A stretch of 34,173 nt of DNA from Planctomycetota bacterium (GCA_026692885.1 JAPLNJ010000725.1:1-34173); one strand, 5' to 3'. Counted from the stretch's first letter, positions 16,825-25,542 are shown. Notes: generated by a model not told the origin, from the letters alone. Translations and numbers: made by a program.

Positions 16825-18595
16825 CGCTTGCTCGCGGCGGCTGGCCTCGCTCTCCCGCAGTTCCGTCTCTGCCCGCTTGCGCTCGGGTGACGTCGCGGAA
16901 AATGCCTAGGGTGTAATCGCGCTCCTGCAAGCGGATCGTCGCCGAACTGATGCTGACGTAGAACACCGTCCCGTCCTTGCGCCGCATGGGCAGATCGGGT
17001 GACAACGCCGTTTCGCCCCGGGCATGCCTCTCAAAGTGCTCGATTACCTGGGGCAGATCGGCGGCCGGATGCAGGTCCGCCACCGTCAACTGGAGGAGTT
17101 CGGCTTCCGAGTAACCCAGCAGCCGCTGCATTTGCCGGTTGGCGAGCCTGAAGCGTTTGGTGGCCGCGTCCGCCAGCAGCATCCCGTCGGTGGCCTCGTC
17201 AAACAGCAGGCGGAAGCGTTCTTCGCTCGCGTGGAGCGAGTCCTCCGCCCGGGCCGAGAGCAGCGCCTGGGAGGTGGCCTGCGAGATCCCCTGCAACATC
17301 GCTTGTTGCGCGGCTGAAATCGCCGTCTTGCTGAAGAGCGCCAGCACGCCCACGGGAGTGCCATCGGCATCGGTCAGGCGCTGGCCGGCAAAGGAAACCA
17401 GGCCCAGTTCTTTGGCCCAGGCGTGATGGTGGACGCGCGGGTCGGTGGTCACTTCGTTGGTGAGGAAACCGGTTTCCTCTCCGGCGGCGATCTTTCCGAT
17501 CTTGTAGCAGCCGAAGGGCACGCGGGCGTGGGCGCCCCCGTCGGTGTGGGTGTAGCGGCCGGAACTGGCCAGCAGGTGCAAGCAGCGATCCCGGAACCGG
17601 CAAACGTGCGGCCCCTCCGTCACTTGCGCGTGAACGCAGTCGGTGTCGCAGCGGTCGCCGGGTTTGATCAACCAGATGCGGGCGAAGTCGGCGCCCACCA
17701 TCCGCACCACGGCCTCCGTGACGAGCTTGGCCTTGTCTTCCACGGGATTCGAGGCCAGCAAGAGTTGCTGCAAGGCGTTGACCTCGCGGAGCCGCTCCTC
17801 GCTGGCTCGCAGTTCTTCCTCCGCCTGCTTGCGCTCGGTGATGTCGCGGCCGCTGGCACGGATGCCAAGTGAATTGCCTTTCTCGTCAAAAATCGACTGC
17901 CATGACACAGCCAACCAGAGCTTCGACCCGTTCTTTCGGATAAACCGAAATTCCACGTCGTTGTCCATGCTGCCGCCCAGGGCGTCCTGGATGGTCGCGG
18001 CGACCAAGTCGCGGTCTTCCGCCGCAACCATGGTTGCCATGAAGTCCGGCATCGCCAGAACGTCCGCCGAAGAATATCCAGTAATGCTCTCCACGGCGGG
18101 ATTCGTCCAGAGCATCTTCCCATCCGTGCCTAACCAGACCTCCCAGTTCGCCGTGTAACCGGCGATGGCGCGAAACTTATCCGCGCTCGCCGTCAACGCC
18201 TCCTCCGCCCGCTTGCGGTCGGTAATGTCGCTGATGACGACGTAACACACGGGCTCGTTGGCTTGGCCGTCCTGCGCCACGGTGGCCTGGAGATGTGCCC
18301 AGAAAGGTGTTTCGTCCAAGTGCACCAGCTGTAGGTCGCAGGCCTGGGGGGCCCTAGTCTCCCAGAGCTGTTGACGGTATCGGGCTTCCAGTTCCCGCTG
18401 TGCGCGGCGCAAGTCGTCGTTCTGCAACTCCAATTCGATCTGCTGCACCCGCAGTTCATGCAGCAGACGCGGTGTCTCGTCAGGCGCCAGCGCCGCGATG
18501 TTATCGGGCGCCGAGTCCGCTTTTTCCTGGGCGATCCCTTCGGCCTGCTGACGCAGTTCCGCGGCGTCTTCGGGACGGTGATCTTCGGTGTTCAT
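16784..18595 (-). CDS. Sensor kinase N-terminal part (PAS-PAS-GAF-PAS), frameshifted
   Basis: 603 residues from ATG 18595, which overlaps the stop of the CheB remnant (ATGA). Order: shortened PAS (FWAHLQATVAQDG to VISDITDRKRAEEAL), complete PAS (ANWEVWLGTDGKMLWTNPAV to GRDITERKQAEEEL), GAF with several Cys (GDRCDTDCVHAQVTEGPHVC; VGVLALFSKTAIS), and PAS (FRLLFDEATDGMLLAD to GIFRDVT). After GIFRDVT the frame is lost. Removing one C from CCC near 16890 gives RDVTERKRAETELRES and joins it to the kinase ORF at 16824. The first PAS lacks ~40 residues between ELEARY and RQQLWETRAPQA. The ligand is unknown; the Cys-rich GAF may sense metal or redox. Confidence 0.7.
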   Translation of the reverse strand: MNTEDHRPEDAAELRQQAEGIAQEKADSAPDNIAALAPDETPRLLHELRVQQIELELQNDDLRRAQRELEARYRQQLWETRAPQACDLQLVHLDETPFWAHLQATVAQDGQANEPVCYVVISDITDRKRAEEALTASADKFRAIAGYTANWEVWLGTDGKMLWTNPAVESITGYSSADVLAMPDFMATMVAAEDRDLVAATIQDALGGSMDNDVEFRFIRKNGSKLWLAVSWQSIFDEKGNSLGIRASGRDITERKQAEEELRASEERLREVNALQQLLLASNPVEDKAKLVTEAVVRMVGADFARIWLIKPGDRCDTDCVHAQVTEGPHVCRFRDRCLHLLASSGRYTHTDGGAHARVPFGCYKIGKIAAGEETGFLTNEVTTDPRVHHHAWAKELGLVSFAGQRLTDADGTPVGVLALFSKTAISAAQQAMLQGISQATSQALLSARAEDSLHASEERFRLLFDEATDGMLLADAATKRFRLANRQMQRLLGYSEAELLQLTVADLHPAADLPQVIEHFERHARGETALSPDLPMRRKDGTVFYVSISSATIRLQERDYTLGIFRDVTRAQAGRDGTAGERGQPPRASGAAGKREEIQTPV

Positions 18596-18885
18596 GATGC
18601 ACCTGCTGCGTCAGTGAGGGTGGTTGAGACGTTCGGGGCCAGCTGCTGCGTCAGGACAAAGGCCATGCCGGGATCGACGTCAGCGGGTAGGCCCGAGAAG
18701 AAAGCCTCGAAGGCCGCCAGCCCACCGGCCGACGCGCCGATACCGACAATCGGAAAGGCTGGCTCCAGATCTACGTCCTGATGGACGGGGGGGGGTGGGT
18801 GGGGGGTATCCTGGGTATTAAGTAGGGCCTTCGCCGGAATCGGAGACACGCTCGCCGGGTGGTGCCTGGGTGAGCTCTCGTTCAT
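18592..18885 (-). pseudogene. CheB methylesterase domain fragment
   Basis: From ATG 18885 a Pro-rich leader (encoded by a run of nine G on the plus strand near 18787-18795) is followed by FPIVGIGASAGGLAAFEAFF and SGLPADVDPGMAFVLTQQLA. This is the N-terminus of a CheB-type methylesterase with the active-site Ser in GASAGG. After ~45 residues of CheB the frame ends, its stop overlapping the ATG of the PAS gene. CheB-CheR-PAS-kinase fusions are common in planctomycetes, so the rest of CheB and all of CheR may have been deleted in between. Confidence 0.6.
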
Positions 18886-18919
18886 CGCATCTATCCTCAC
18901 CGTGTGGCTGAGCCGTCAG

Positions 18920-19117
18920 CCCTTTAACCTGGGAGTCGTCGAACGGCTGCGGTCCCGGATAGGCGTAGTCCCGGTTGGCCACGCCGGGCAACTTGCCGAA
19001 CTCGCCGCCAGCCAAGTTCACGCCGATCATGGCCGCTTCCAGCGGCCCGCCCGACGCGCTGCCTGCCGGCTCGCCCCTCGAAACCGGCTCGCCCAACAGC
19101 AACCAGGCCGCAATCAT
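18920..19117 (-). pseudogene. GH5-type endoglucanase N-terminal fragment
   Basis: From ATG 19117 a short hydrophobic leader (MIAAWLLLGEP) is followed by MIGVNLAGGEFGKLPGVANR, DYAYPGPQPFDDSQVKGL. This matches the start of bacterial GH5 endoglucanases, where the next strand (TLIRLPF) is expected. Instead the frame runs into unrelated sequence. No catalytic residue remains. It shares no close sequence with the GH5 gene at 5472-7946. Confidence 0.55.
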
Positions 19118-19217
19118 CGCCCACCGCCCCGCCGATGTGATCGCCGTCACAGATTTGCAGCGTGCTGCGACATTGACGGCGTGCTGCGTCTTCGCCGGAT
19201 TACAGGTGCATCTCGGA

Positions 19218-19246
19218 TTGCCGCGTAGGGCTGGCGTGAGTACAAT
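19218..19246 (+). promoter_or_regulatory. Sigma70-like promoter of the toxin-antitoxin pair
   Basis: TTGCCG at 19218-19223 and TACAAT at 19241-19246 are separated by 17 bases, and lie 48 bases upstream of the antitoxin ATG. No clear operator palindrome overlaps it. Confidence 0.45.
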
Positions 19247-19293
19247 GCCATCACACGATTTTGGCCAGCCGTTCCACGTTCGGAGGATTCGCC

Positions 19294-19575
19294 ATGCCAC
19301 GTACGTCCGCCAGCAAGCCTAGTCGGTTGAACATTCGCGTCAGCGAACATGAGAAGGACGTGCTGATGCGCGCGGCCAGCACACTGAATACCAGCGTCAG
19401 CAGCTTTGTGGTGCAGCGGGCATACGCCGAGGCACAGGTGATCCTCGCTGAGCAAAGCCAGTTTCGCTTGCCGGACAAGAAATGGCGTGAATTCAAAAGG
19501 GCCCTCGACGCTCCTCCCAAGGACATTCCGGCCTTGCGGAAACTGTTGACCCAACGGGGAGTGTTCGATGAGTGA
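19294..19575 (+). CDS. DUF1778 antitoxin (TacA-like)
   Basis: 93 residues from ATG 19294, with GGAGG about 8 bases upstream; the longer frame from 19261 has no such site. The N-terminus RLNIRVSEHEKDVLMRAAST is a ribbon-helix-helix DNA-binding fold typical of DUF1778, followed by VSSFVVQRAYAEAQVIL and a C-terminal tail (LPDKKWREFKRALDAPP) that wraps the toxin in this family. It overlaps the toxin gene by 8 bases, so translation is coupled. Family members neutralise the acetyltransferase and repress the operon promoter together with it. Confidence 0.85.
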   Translation: MPRTSASKPSRLNIRVSEHEKDVLMRAASTLNTSVSSFVVQRAYAEAQVILAEQSQFRLPDKKWREFKRALDAPPKDIPALRKLLTQRGVFDE

Positions 19576-20077
19576 CGCGACGCTGGGCCGCCCCCGGCCG
19601 CTGCAACGCGACGATCGCTGCAAGGACTTTGACTGCGGCCAAGAGCCTCTGAACGACTATTTGCAGCGATTCGCCTGGACGAACCAGCAGGCGGGCGCAG
19701 CCCGGACCTACGTCGCGACGCGTGGGAAACTCGTCGTCGGCTACTACACGCTGGCGTACGCCAGCGTCGAACATCAAGCCGCCGCTCCACGCATTCGCCA
19801 AGGATTGGCCCAGCACCCGATCCCCGTGATGCTCCTGGCGCGGCTGGCCGTGGACCGTGGCGAGCAGGGCCAAGGGTTGGGCAAAGGGCTCGTGAAAGAC
19901 GCCTTGCTGCGTACGCTCCAGGCAGCCGACATCGCCGGTTTGCGCGCCGTGATCGTGCACGCGAAGGACGTAGCGGCCAAGGCGTTCTACGAAAAGTTCG
20001 GCTTCCAGCCCTCGCCGCTGGACGAACTGCACTTGATGCTGCTGTTGAAGGACGTACGGAAGACGTTGACGGGTTGA
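19568..20077 (+). CDS. GNAT-family toxin (TacT-like acetyltransferase)
   Basis: 169 residues from ATG 19568. N-terminal FDCGQEPLNDYLQRFAWTNQ is characteristic of DUF1778-linked GNAT toxins. Acetyl-CoA binding motif A is LARLAVDRGEQGQGLGKGL, and the C-terminal KAFYEKFGFQPSP carries the conserved Tyr. Known members acetylate the amino group of charged tRNAs and stop translation; this role is inferred. The gene is complete and undamaged, unlike most of its neighbours, and lies between the sensor cluster and the BREX region as part of a defence-type island. Confidence 0.85.
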   Translation: MSDATLGRPRPLQRDDRCKDFDCGQEPLNDYLQRFAWTNQQAGAARTYVATRGKLVVGYYTLAYASVEHQAAAPRIRQGLAQHPIPVMLLARLAVDRGEQGQGLGKGLVKDALLRTLQAADIAGLRAVIVHAKDVAAKAFYEKFGFQPSPLDELHLMLLLKDVRKTLTG

Positions 20078-20105
20078 GCGATTCGTCGAGCGGAGGAAAC
20101 GCACG

Positions 20106-20288
20106 ATGATCGAGGCCCTGCTGCGTGGTAAGCTGTCGCGAGAACAGGAGAACATGGAGGACGTCCTGACCTCCAATGTTTTCGGCATACTCCAGTACCC
20201 AGTTGTTCCCCTCCCAGAACGGTGTACGGGATGCTGGCGGGCAAGGCCTCGACGGGACAGACTGGAACGGAAATGTCACGGGTTATGA
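20106..20288 (+). pseudogene. N-terminal fragment of an unidentified (possibly nuclease) gene
   Basis: From ATG 20106, about 16 bases after GGAGGAAAC, the frame reads MIEALLRGKLSREQENMEDV then LTSNVFGILQYP, a well-formed N-terminus. After ~32 codons it turns into low-complexity Arg-rich sequence and stops. I recall similar starts in PD-(D/E)XK-like proteins of defence islands, but this is weak. It is a truncated gene start. Confidence 0.4.
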
Positions 20289-20357
20289 AGGCTACCTCCG
20301 CCGCAAGCTTCCGTTTTCTGCAGGCCGTGTTCCTTCGCGAAGACTTGGAAGGGCACG

Positions 20358-20465
20358 CTGCAACAACGTGAACGGAGCGCCGTCAAGGACGGCCGGTTGT
20401 TGCTGAAGATTCCCGGTCTGGAGACGGACGTCGCGATCAAGATCAAAACGATCGACCACGACTAG
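20358..20465 (+). pseudogene. C-terminal remnant of an unidentified gene
   Basis: The frame ends with VKDGRLLLKIPGLETDVAIK and IKTIDHD before a stop. It reads like a real protein C-terminus but has no start of its own. It may be the far end of the gene whose N-terminus lies at 20106, with the middle lost. A tiny Lys-rich frame (MSKSKKKKRRV) follows at 20472. The family was not recognised. Confidence 0.3.
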
Positions 20466-20551
20466 CGAACGATGAGCAAGTCCAAGAAAAAGAAGCGGAG
20501 AGTCTGAAGGGCCCGCGCCGGCGGCGAATGACGCGCGCCGGTCGCCTGCCA

Positions 20552-20885
20552 TCAGCACGCGCGACGAACAGGGTGGCGCCAGTGGTAACGACCGGTGAGC
20601 AGCGAGTAGCGCAGTTCAGCCGATAGCCGGCCGATCCGCCGCAGGTCCACCGTACCGTCGTTCACCTTGGACGCCAAGTCGGTCACGTAGGCAGCCTTCT
20701 GCGGCGACAAACCCACCGACCGCAGTTCGTCGATCGTGAGCCGCACGAGGTTGGCCGCCGTCAGTCCCTCCGGGCCGGCGAGGACCTGTTTGATCACTTG
20801 GCACACGCGGTACGAAAGCCCGCGGCCGGCACCTTTCCAGCGTGATCGCCCAGGAATCACGGCCTGCAGGTTGGCGACGAACGGC
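20552..20885 (-). pseudogene. HhH-GPD DNA glycosylase (AlkA-like) fragment
   Basis: The frame carries YRVCQVIKQVLAGPEGLTAA, NLVRLTIDELRSVGLSPQKA and AYVTDLASKVNDGTVDLRRI. This is the segment of AlkA-type 3-methyladenine glycosylases that leads into the helix-hairpin-helix. The catalytic GIGxWTA and Asp are missing: after GRLS the sequence is unrelated. Upstream it is joined to brxD codons near 20880. A base-excision-repair gene remnant, not a normal BREX component. Confidence 0.5.
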
Positions 20886-21044
20886 TTTGAACTTGGCGCC
20901 GCCGGCCTGGACGGACTCAAGTTCCTCGACGAACGTGGCGGCGAAACGATCCAGGCCCACCGCCAGTAAATCGAGACTCTGCAGAGGAACCGTGCCCCTG
21001 CGAAGGGCATCGATCAATTCGTCGCGGCGTTGAGGACTAAGCAT
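20877..21044 (-). pseudogene. brxD: BrxD (BREX type 2 ATPase) N-terminal fragment
   Basis: ATG 21044 overlaps the end of pglZ by 8 bases, the expected coupling. The sequence MLSPQRRDELIDALRRGTVP, LQSLDLLAVGLDRFAATFVE, then AGGAKFKAVR matches the BrxD N-terminus. In intact BrxD the next residues are the Walker A loop (GEYGxGKT). Here the frame switches at that point into the glycosylase fragment, so nucleotide binding is lost. Position directly after pglZ is canonical for BREX type 2. Confidence 0.65.
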
Positions 21045-22222
21045 GTTCTTGGTTCAACTCAAACTGCTTTTTCAACAGTGGCACATTCAACACCACGGTG
21101 TTGGCGGCATCCTGGCGGTCCAGGATGGCGTAACCCTCCACGTTTAGCAACCGCTGTGTCGCGGCCAGGAGTCCGGGCAGACGATGTTCGGGCACTTCGA
21201 TGGCACCGGCCAGGGCCGGAGCGGTCATCGAACCACCGCCTTGATGTCCGACACCAACTCGCGGAATACAGCCCAACTCATTCCATCGACCAGAAGCAAC
21301 AGCACGGGGGCCTTTTCGGCCGCCTTAGCGACGACCTGGTCAAGCATCTGCTCGACGGTGACCAGGTTCGAGGCCGCGTCACTCATGGCACGCTGATCTG
21401 CAACGGCCTGACCGAACCTCAGGTTCTCGGCCTCCCGCAGCTCGGTGACCCGATCCGCCAGACGCACCAGCGCTGCGGCCAAATCCTTATTCGGTTCGCC
21501 TCCACGCAGAACCCGACGTGCCCAATCCACAAATCCGCCGTCGCCCGCATAACCCTGAGCGATGGCTAGCAGACTCGAGGTCGTCGCCCCACGTGGGCCG
21601 GTCTCTCCGAGTCCGGCATCCGCGTCCCGGAGAGACGCAACCACGTGCAGGTTCTGGTCTGCCAGCCAGCGAGCCAGTCGAATCGCCATCGCCGTACGTT
21701 CCATCCTACGACCGCCTGGGCGTCCCAGCCGGTGTTGCTGGAGGCTGCCGTAGAGGTTTTGCAGTTCCTCCGAGAGGGCGGTCGCTCGTGCGTCAACATG
21801 CGCCGCCAGCGCCTTCCCGAACCGAGAGAGCCGCTGTTCGAAGCCGCTCTCCAGCTCGCCACTCAGCCAAGCCTGGCTCGTCGCGCCGATGGTCTCCAGA
21901 ATGGCCTCCGCTTCATCCAGACAGCGTCGCAGTGTCACCTTGGAAAGCTGGGCGGCAGCAACGACGGCGGCATCACGCCATCGCTTGGCGATCTCCGTCG
22001 GCAGGTTGGTCGTGCCGACGTAGGATTCCAGCCGACCAGCCGCCTTGTCCAATTCGTGCCCGATGGTGTCGTGACAAACGACCCCCATGACCAACCCAAT
22101 GGCGAGGGCCTGGGGACCATGCTCCCCCCCGATACAACCCAATACGGTGCTGGCGGCCTCCCCGGCCGTTTCGGCAATCCAAGCCTTCGCCGCGTCGCGG
22201 AACTCTGTCGCGCAGGCATCCG
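21037..22222 (-). pseudogene. pglZ: PglZ (BREX type 2 phosphatase), lacking N-terminus and phosphatase core
   Basis: Two pieces in sequence. The first (22222 to about 21240) runs from FRDAAKAWIAETAGEAASTV through LARWLADQNLHVVASLRDAD to APVLLLLVDGMSWAVFRELV, the start of the PglZ alkaline-phosphatase fold with its metal-ligand Asp. It then stops at DIKAVVR. The second, in another frame, reads SMTAPALAGAIEVPEHRLPG and LLAATQRLLNVEGYAILDR to the end, the PglZ C-terminal winged-helix-like tail. Everything between, several hundred residues of phosphatase domain, is missing, as are roughly 200 N-terminal residues cut off at the inverted repeat. PglZ is essential in studied BREX systems, so the locus should be inactive if this sequence is right. 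Confidence 0.7.
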
Positions 22223-22318
22223 GGGCTCAGACGTTCAGAATTCAATTTTGCCGGCCATAGACTTCACCACATGGCTAACGGGTTCCCCGGCAAAATTGAA
22301 TTCTGTACGTCTGAGCCC
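22223..22318. repeat. 32-bp inverted repeat between pglY and pglZ
   Basis: Arms at 22223-22254 and 22287-22318 match at 31 of 32 positions around a 32-nt loop. The arm begins GGGCTCAGACG and contains GAATTCAATTTTGCCGG. It is markedly more A+T-rich than the surroundings. It sits just after the pglY stop and exactly where pglZ loses its N-terminus. It could be a MITE-like insertion, a terminator-like hairpin, or an assembly foldback. Confidence 0.8.
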
Positions 22319-22335
22319 TTTGGTTGCGTCACTCC

Positions 22336-25300
22336 TCAAGCACCCAGGACACATTGATCCGCGCCACTTGACCGCCTTTGGCCTTCCAGCAGATTCAGCA
22401 CTGCCTCGGCCGTCAGATACCGTGCGGCCTTCTCCTTGGCTTCGCCGAAGTCTGCCAGACGACTCGCAATCTCGGTTACGAGCCGACGGCAGGCGTCGAA
22501 GTCCTGACTTGCCTGGACCTGAATGGCGTCCGTCAATTTCGCCAAGTTCACGGCGTTCAGCAGGGGCGACGACACCGCGCCGAAAATGTGACCAGCTCGC
22601 TCCACGGCAGTCACCCACGCAGCCTCTGGCGGCAACTGCTCTTTGCGCAATTCCACTTCGTCCGGCAGATTGGCCAGGGTGGCATCGAACGGGGTGCCGT
22701 GGCGGAAAAAGCTGTGATTCGTCTGCGCCGCAAAGACCAGGATGATCAGGTTGTCACACTCCTTCGGCAGGCCCATGGCACGAGGCTCGTCGATCCATTT
22801 CCGCAACGCCTGCACGGTCATCGTGGCACCGGACTCAGCAGCCTTTCGTGTGAAGTGATCCTTCCATCGCTGGCCTAGCACGAAGTGCGTCTCGCCCTGC
22901 TCGCCCAGGTTGAGCGGTTCCGCGATCTGCTTGAGCAAGCTGCGGACACTCTTCTCGACCAATGCCCGGCCGCCTTTTTCCGAGACGGCTTTCAATATCT
23001 CGTCATAGACCTTACGCAGGTTCGAACTTTTGATCTCGGCGCCGAAGTCGGGGTGCGCGGGGAACTCGAAGAGCAGCGCCTGACCGAGCAAGTGCTCCAA
23101 CTGCCCCTTGAGTTTGCTGTCCGGCGGCGGCTGAAGATCCAGCCCTAGATACAGTGAGTTGTAGGTATTGGCCAGCGTGTGCGAGTCATCGATGGACTTG
23201 CTCTGACTCCCGCGGATGCCATACGCCGCCTCGATGTGTTGCTTGGCCCGCTCTTGCAGCGAATTGCGTTGGTTCTCCAACAGCGTCCGCGCTGTCTGCC
23301 GATCTTGGAGCGACAAAGACGCCGCGTATCCCGCGAACCGCTCGCCCGCCAAGATGTGCTCGATGATCACCAGCCGGCTCAGGTCGCGCCGGGCCGTCTC
23401 GGAGAAGAACGCCGGCAGCCACACGATCGTCCGCGTACCGCGGGGATTGTGCTGCGAGTAGATCTGGAGCTTGCCGACGTCGTCGCGCGTGGTGTGGCCC
23501 GGCTCGTCGAACGGGTAGTCGATGATCACCTTCCAAGTCGTCGCGTTGGCGGTCAGGCTGGTCTCCGGCAAGGACCGCACGTTGCCGTAGATCGCGTCGC
23601 ATTGGCGCGTGGTGTTCCGCCACAGGAACTCGTACGACAGGAACATCCGATCGACGTTCTCGATCTCCAGCTCCTGGAACAGGATCTGCCGCACCATTCG
23701 CATCTGGTTACCCAAGTTGTCCTCGTGCTCGGCGGCCGCGATGATCGCCTCGGTGTCCACGCCGCTCAGCTGGATCGAGATCGTCGGATTCGGCGAATCG
23801 CGTTCGACCTTGATCTCGCCTACCTGGCTGGACCAGTGCTTGACCTTCTGGAGCACTAGCCCGGCTTCCTTGCCGGGGATTGGCGAGCGGATCGTGCCGT
23901 GGTTCAACGCCGCCAGGCGGGTGGCATTCAGCGCACGCAGCGAGCTGACGCCCGGTGCCAACGCCGCCAGCAGCAGTGTTTTCACCAGGCGGTCGTCGTT
24001 GACGAAGTTGATCCGGGCCTGATCGCCAAACGGCTTGGCCAACAGTTCCTCGCGCCGGGCACCGTGCTCGGCCTCCAGCATCGGCAGCAGCTTTTCGTGG
24101 TACAGCTTGCGGGCGTTATCGAAGTGAACCTTCATATCCTGGCTGAAGGCTTCGTCGCCCTGCGCCACAGCATCGTACAAATCGCCCACCGGCACGATGT
24201 CGCCGACCTGGAGCGTTTCCTGCTGCTCGACCAGCAGCTGCATCATCACCTTCAGCGCCGTACGTTCGCGCTGCAGCATGCTCGATGCGGAAATCAGCGT
24301 TTCCATGAGCGCCGGACTGAACGGGTAGATCAGGCGGAACATCTCCCGGTCGTACTCGTTGGCCAGGAGCGTATCCATAACCTCCTTGCGAATCTTCGCC
24401 GTCTGGTCGAACGACGCATCCAGTTCCTGCCGCGCCGCTTCGCTCCGCGGCCGCAGCACGCGTTTGTTGGCGATCATGGGCAGGTTGCGATCTTCCAGCT
24501 TGATGACCCCGAACCGGCCCTCCGACCAATCCACCGAGTCGTCGAAATTCAGCTTCTGCGCCCCCGGCACCGTGTCGCCGATCAGTTTCCGCAGATCACG
24601 CTGGCGGGCCACGAAACTGACCAACGGAATCGGCCGATCGACGTTCTGCGACTCGACCAGCTTCACCAGTTTCTGGGTCTCGCGGTGAATGAAGCTCAAA
24701 TCGGCTGCGTGGCTGGCCAGCCACAGGATCAGTTCGTCCAGAAACAGAACCAGCGCGTCGTACCCCAGCGCCTGGGCATGCTGCGAGATGACGGCCAATC
24801 CCTTGTCCAGGTCGAGATAGCCTTCGTCTTGGCCGGCGGCCACGTTGTGGTAGCTGCGGAAGAAGGCCCCGATCAGATCGCCCACCAACCGCGTCCGCTC
24901 CTTGTCGCCCGGCGGCGCCGCAGCGGCCGCCTCGAAGCTGGTGCCGTTCCAGCCCGCGGAAATGCGTCCCCAGCCGCCGCCGCTGGCGAGCTTGTTCTGA
25001 TTGAGCTTCTGGAAGAACCCAGCATCGCTCATGTCTGTCCGCAAGCTCTTGGCGTCTTCGAACAGGCTCTCGGCCAGGTAAATCCCCGGAATCGGCGCAT
25101 GGGGATGCAGCTGCCGCACGTAGTTGGCATACTGCCCCAGGATGCCCTGTTCCATGCTCCGGCTGCCGATCATGTGGAACGGCACCAGCAGGAACTTCCG
25201 CCCCTGCGTCCAGGTATTGTGTTTGGCGACGACGAACGCAAGTTGCTGGATCGCCCGCGCGTCGGGGTTGCCTTGTAGCAGTTGGTGCAGGACCGCCATG

Positions 25301-25542
25301 AAGTGGCTCTTGCCGCTACCGAAGCTGCCGTGCAGGTAGCAGGCTTTGCTCGAGTTGGCATCCGCCGCGCCTTGGATGAAGCTCAGTGCCTGGTCGAAGC
25401 AGGCGGCCAACTGCGGCGTCACCACGTAGCTGCGCAACGTCGCCGCCGCGTTGGATTGCGATACGCCCGCCGCCAGGTTCAGGACGAAGTCGCCCTTGCT
25501 CACCTGAGGCGGGAGGTCGAGGAGGTCTTTGATTAGGGTCAT
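22336..25542 (-). CDS. pglY: PglY (BREX type 2 ATPase)
   Basis: 1068 residues from ATG 25542 (MTLIKDLLDLPPQVSKGDFV), the standard N-terminus; the frame upstream is only repeat sequence. Walker A is HGSFGSGKS at ~71-79, Walker B is LVLFLDE at ~265-270. The family body continues with VSFVARQRDLRKLIGDTVPG and further conserved segments. It is the ATPase partner of PglX/PglZ in BREX type 2, thought to be part of the complex that modifies host DNA and blocks phage replication. At the C-terminus, removing one A from AAA near 22360 would give EGQGGQVARINVSWVLEE with a stop at 22329, more natural than the present tail. It is the only near-complete gene of the operon. No Shine-Dalgarno: the palindromic element abuts the ATG. 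Confidence 0.85.
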   Translation of the reverse strand: MTLIKDLLDLPPQVSKGDFVLNLAAGVSQSNAAATLRSYVVTPQLAACFDQALSFIQGAADANSSKACYLHGSFGSGKSHFMAVLHQLLQGNPDARAIQQLAFVVAKHNTWTQGRKFLLVPFHMIGSRSMEQGILGQYANYVRQLHPHAPIPGIYLAESLFEDAKSLRTDMSDAGFFQKLNQNKLASGGGWGRISAGWNGTSFEAAAAAPPGDKERTRLVGDLIGAFFRSYHNVAAGQDEGYLDLDKGLAVISQHAQALGYDALVLFLDELILWLASHAADLSFIHRETQKLVKLVESQNVDRPIPLVSFVARQRDLRKLIGDTVPGAQKLNFDDSVDWSEGRFGVIKLEDRNLPMIANKRVLRPRSEAARQELDASFDQTAKIRKEVMDTLLANEYDREMFRLIYPFSPALMETLISASSMLQRERTALKVMMQLLVEQQETLQVGDIVPVGDLYDAVAQGDEAFSQDMKVHFDNARKLYHEKLLPMLEAEHGARREELLAKPFGDQARINFVNDDRLVKTLLLAALAPGVSSLRALNATRLAALNHGTIRSPIPGKEAGLVLQKVKHWSSQVGEIKVERDSPNPTISIQLSGVDTEAIIAAAEHEDNLGNQMRMVRQILFQELEIENVDRMFLSYEFLWRNTTRQCDAIYGNVRSLPETSLTANATTWKVIIDYPFDEPGHTTRDDVGKLQIYSQHNPRGTRTIVWLPAFFSETARRDLSRLVIIEHILAGERFAGYAASLSLQDRQTARTLLENQRNSLQERAKQHIEAAYGIRGSQSKSIDDSHTLANTYNSLYLGLDLQPPPDSKLKGQLEHLLGQALLFEFPAHPDFGAEIKSSNLRKVYDEILKAVSEKGGRALVEKSVRSLLKQIAEPLNLGEQGETHFVLGQRWKDHFTRKAAESGATMTVQALRKWIDEPRAMGLPKECDNLIILVFAAQTNHSFFRHGTPFDATLANLPDEVELRKEQLPPEAAWVTAVERAGHIFGAVSSPLLNAVNLAKLTDAIQVQASQDFDACRRLVTEIASRLADFGEAKEKAARYLTAEAVLNLLEGQRRSSGADQCVLGA

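Noticed and set aside
18780..18815. G-rich run as a possible G-quadruplex control element
   Set aside because: It lies in the Pro-rich linker of the CheB remnant and may simply be a proline-codon run or a sequencing problem; nothing ties it to regulation.
23899..25278. 459-codon frame on the plus strand opposite pglY
   Set aside because: Antisense of a clearly identified ATPase; no motif and no ribosome site.
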